From assembly GCA_000697475.1 (NCBI GenBank), contig JNEU01000777.1:124001-188000 (forward strand): a stretch of 64,000 nt of DNA, given 5' to 3'. Both the position numbers and the translations under genes were made by a program. The first letter of the stretch is position 1. Each line of letters starts with the position of its first letter. This document shows positions 59,475 through 64,000 of the stretch, one piece after another. The notes beneath the pieces are model-generated. The model searched no databases. It was not told the DNA's origin and saw only the letters and a program-made list of their open reading frames with translations. Origin of the DNA: Lichtheimia corymbifera B2541 (taxonomy: Eukaryota; Mucoromycota; Mucoromycetes; Mucorales; Lichtheimiaceae).

Positions 59475-59790
59475 TCTATCCTTCCCCACCTGGTTTGCCA
59501 AGCAACCACCATACGAGGAGATAAGCAACTCATAGCAACCTTTATACAACAAGGATATACACACTTCCCGTAAGGCGAGAGCGCTACAAGATCCCTTTAC
59601 AATACGGGTATTTGTACTTTATACCCATTTCCGTTGTACTTTCATTTGACTTTTATCTTCATACATAATACAATGATGCAGTAGTTTATACGAATGATAT
59701 GGAATAATATGCGGATACAATCAAGTGCTAATGATAATGGGATTGGGAGTATATATCGGGCGTTTGAATGTGGTCGAGTAAGGAGCTTCT
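59475..59790 (+). repeat. Left arm of a long inverted repeat
   Basis: Pairs with the reverse complement of 60860-61168. Anchors are GAGAGCGCTACAAGATC (59577-59593) against 61049-61065; GAGGAGATAAGCAACTCATA and onward (59514-59541) against 61091-61121; ACGAATGATAT (about 59690) against about 60970-60980; and AAGTGCTAATGATAATG (59723-59739) against 60933-60949. The inner part is homologous to the 3' end of the family gene. A roughly 30-base segment present in the right arm is missing here. Confidence 0.75.
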
Positions 59791-59893
59791 TGTAGGATCA
59801 ATGTCAAAGCGAGTTTTGTGCACAACATCCTTGTGTTCCTGGTCCAGAGTTGCTAAGATATCCATGCTTTGTACCATAGTTGTCTATGCATCC
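59766..59893 (-). repeat. Inverted copy of the family-gene C-terminal exon
   Basis: Reverse complement of about 58814-58940 with roughly 95% identity. It begins exactly at the putative intron acceptor (GATGCATAG|ACA) and abuts the white collar fragment at about 59896. Confidence 0.85.
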
Positions 59894-59897
59894 ACCA

Positions 59898-60858
59898 CTT
59901 TTCATCTTTTCAAGAATAGCATTGGGCTGCTCGACCAAGTCAATTTGAAGACCCACAAAGAATGCCGTTTCATTGTTATCGTCTGGAACCGGGATCACCG
60001 TGACCAAATTGACGAATGGCTTTAAATACAATGGGATTAGCAATGATGATGATTGGCTCATTGTGCTTCTGCATAATCAATACCTGGCCACCCTTTTTGT
60101 AGTTGATAATACTCGCTTGATGCTCTTTGGCTTGCAACAGGTATGACTTTAGATGGTACACTGCAAGGTTATCCGTATGTTGACGTCTTGATCCCTCGGT
60201 GCAATTGCGACCCAAGATCTCTTCACTTTTGTAGCCTGTCAATGTTTCAAAGTTGGGAGAGCAGTAGACGATAGGACAGTCAAATTGTCGAGCATCGGTG
60301 ACAAGGAAGGAGCATGACATGTCAATATGTCCAAGGTTGATAAGTGGATTGGGTCTAGCCTATACAGTGAGTCCCATGTCTCCTAATATGCAAACATGCT
60401 CCTGCATTACCTGTTGACAACTCGAGAAAGGACACCAATCATATCAAAACCAGAGCTTGAATAGACACCCGTCAATGCACCACCACCAGCACTCGTCGAG
60501 GTTGATAAGGATAAAACCGACGTAGTAGTTGCAGGAGGTGCCGTTGATTGAGGAGCCACAACGTTGAATGTCGGATCAGAGGACTCGGCATCCAGAATAC
60601 CGGCAAACGGATCCATAGCAGCTGTCAAGTCGATCATGGGAACACCATCGGTACTAGCGAGTTGCATTGCATCGTCATCACTATCTTGCATGAGGTCGAA
60701 CGGCTGTTCTTGCTGAGATGTTCTTCAGGTGGAAAGAGAGAGTGTGTGTGTGTGTCCTGCTCATGCTCTTGACAAGTCGCACCTAAAACAGTATACGCGT
60801 ACCAATCTGGTGGTTCCATTATCCCCTTGTACTTTCGATGTTTCAAGGCAGTAGTGGC
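59898..60858 (-). pseudogene. Truncated copy of the white collar 1 gene (5' part)
   Basis: About 95% identical to 55429-56443 and in the same orientation. It covers upstream sequence, exon 1, exon 2 and exon 3, ending right at the exon 3 donor. Introns 1 and 2 are retained with their splice sites, so it arose from DNA, not mRNA. Damage: the original ATG reads GAA, so the first in-frame Met is MQDSDDD (60691); 30 bases are missing in exon 2, so GRNC is followed directly by TEGSRRQ, deleting [10 protein letters not shown] just after the photoactive Cys. Exon 1 also has small in-frame length changes. All later PAS domains and the GATA finger are absent. It lies between inverted copies of family-gene DNA. 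If expressed, it could give only an N-terminus plus a defective LOV domain. Confidence 0.9.
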
Positions 60859-60859
60859 T

Positions 60860-61168
60860 CGTTACTTGATCATATCCGGTCTCAAATCATACGAAAGCAA
60901 GCACACAAACGAAGTATCTGACGATGGCCCATCATTATCATTAGCACTTTCACTGCATCCACATATCTCATATCATTCGTTAAAGCTACTGCACTATTTT
61001 GGTGAATATGCCTAAATAAAAGTACAACAGAAAAGGGTATAATATATAGATCTTATAGCGCTCTCACCTTAATGTGAAAGTGTGTTTATTAAGGTTGCTA
61101 ATATAAATTGCTTATCTTCTCGTATCGTAGTTGTTTGGTAAAACTGGTGGGAAAGAATAGCAGAGCCT
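60860..61168 (-). repeat. Right arm of the long inverted repeat
   Basis: Reverse complement of 59475-59790 with indels. Its inner end (60866-60928) resembles 58930-58998, sharing ACGAAGTATCTGACGATGGC, and codes for LLDHI as in the family gene but with an indel. No clear target-site duplication could be identified at the outer ends. Confidence 0.7.
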
Positions 61169-61215
61169 TCAGATCGAGCTACGAGATTATATGAAGCCCT
61201 TCAATAAACTCGAAT

Positions 61216-61464
61216 TCACACATATTTGGTTAGTGGATAGGCATATGTACTTTCCAAATCTTGACCATGTGGAGCTTGTCGATGCTCAGCTTCTTGTAAA
61301 CGTATGATCTTTGCACATCTGGCTTGGGCAACAAGCACTCGCTTCCTAGATCTCTCGTACATACTTTCTGGATACAGAGATTTCATATGAGTAGCAACCA
61401 ACATTTTAAGATGCAAAGCCTGTTTGGCTCCGTTTTTCGATTTATAGATAGCTGAAATAGACAT
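61216..61464 (-). CDS. Unrecognised 82-codon frame
   Basis: ATG-initiated frame MSISAIYKSKNGAKQALHLK, continuing YPESMYERSRKRVLVAQARC and ending PLTKYV. Composition is protein-like (Arg/Lys/Ala, helical), but there is no known family, and TTTCAG near the start may be a splice acceptor, making this a terminal exon. It lies directly outside the inverted repeat. Confidence 0.3.
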   Translation of the reverse strand: MSISAIYKSKNGAKQALHLKMLVATHMKSLYPESMYERSRKRVLVAQARCAKIIRLQEAEHRQAPHGQDLESTYAYPLTKYV

Positions 61465-63958
<2,494 letters not shown>

Positions 63959-64000
63959 GTAAGTTTCTTATTCATTGGCTCATATGTCATTGTCGCTTAC

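Noticed and set aside
59043..59573. 176-codon frame with a repeated PCPS-EKFTGCLD peptide
   Set aside because: The peptide repeat comes from a tandem DNA duplication, and the opposite strand is equally open; no start or splice context.

Overview
The window is nuclear DNA of a filamentous fungus, most likely an early-diverging one of the order Mucorales (Mucoromycota). The evidence is AT-rich intergenic DNA, many short introns (about 45-130 bases, GT-AG with occasional GC-AG and CTAAC-like branch sites), CT-rich leaders, and a gene set with a GATA-type white-collar protein, an SSH4-type Rsp5 adaptor, a fused THI6 and a BRE-like protein. It also holds a multi-exon gene of a type I recall as expanded in Mucorales. 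The species cannot be fixed from sequence alone.

Layout. 1-1730: degenerate gene-family copy A with a tail of ~160-195-base repeats. 2493-8932: HAS1 helicase, THI6, ribosomal protein eS30 and an unrecognised Q/N-rich protein. 8933-12278: gene-poor, with a possible zinc-finger remnant. 12279-18228: an IQ/coiled-coil protein and an FLVCR-like transporter. 18600-26480: a repeat island with decayed minus-strand gene copies, an array of alternating palindromes split by a retroposed mRNA 3' end, and copy B of the 5' repeat. 27266-46592: a dense block with a secreted sorbosone-dehydrogenase-like propeller protein, a DUF202 membrane protein, a 56-residue zinc-knuckle protein, a BRE-like protein, a Q-rich membrane protein, an SSH4-like adaptor, HEM2, eS6, DPH7, ETF-beta and acetyl-CoA synthetase. 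46593-50315: gene-poor. 50316-56276 (minus strand): an unrecognised gene, LCB2 and white collar 1. 56277-62531: a second rearranged island. 62532 to the end: a Fus3/Kss1/Pmk1-type MAP kinase whose 3' end lies outside.

The genes are mostly unrelated housekeeping functions (ribosome biogenesis and translation, thiamine, heme, sphingolipid, acetate and fatty-acid metabolism) plus light sensing and MAPK signalling. I see no operon-like or secondary-metabolite cluster.

The most unusual part is 56.9-61.6 kb. A broken family gene is followed by two inverted copies of DNA matching its 3' end and flank. Between them lies an intron-retaining 5' fragment of the nearby white collar 1 gene. That fragment has lost its start codon and has a 30-base in-frame deletion directly after the flavin-binding cysteine. 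Also notable are the retroposed mRNA end with a perfect 14-base target duplication, and a 13-base microexon next to a GC-AG intron in the transporter gene. Exon coordinates were read by hand from splice motifs and frame continuity; I had no transcripts or database searches.
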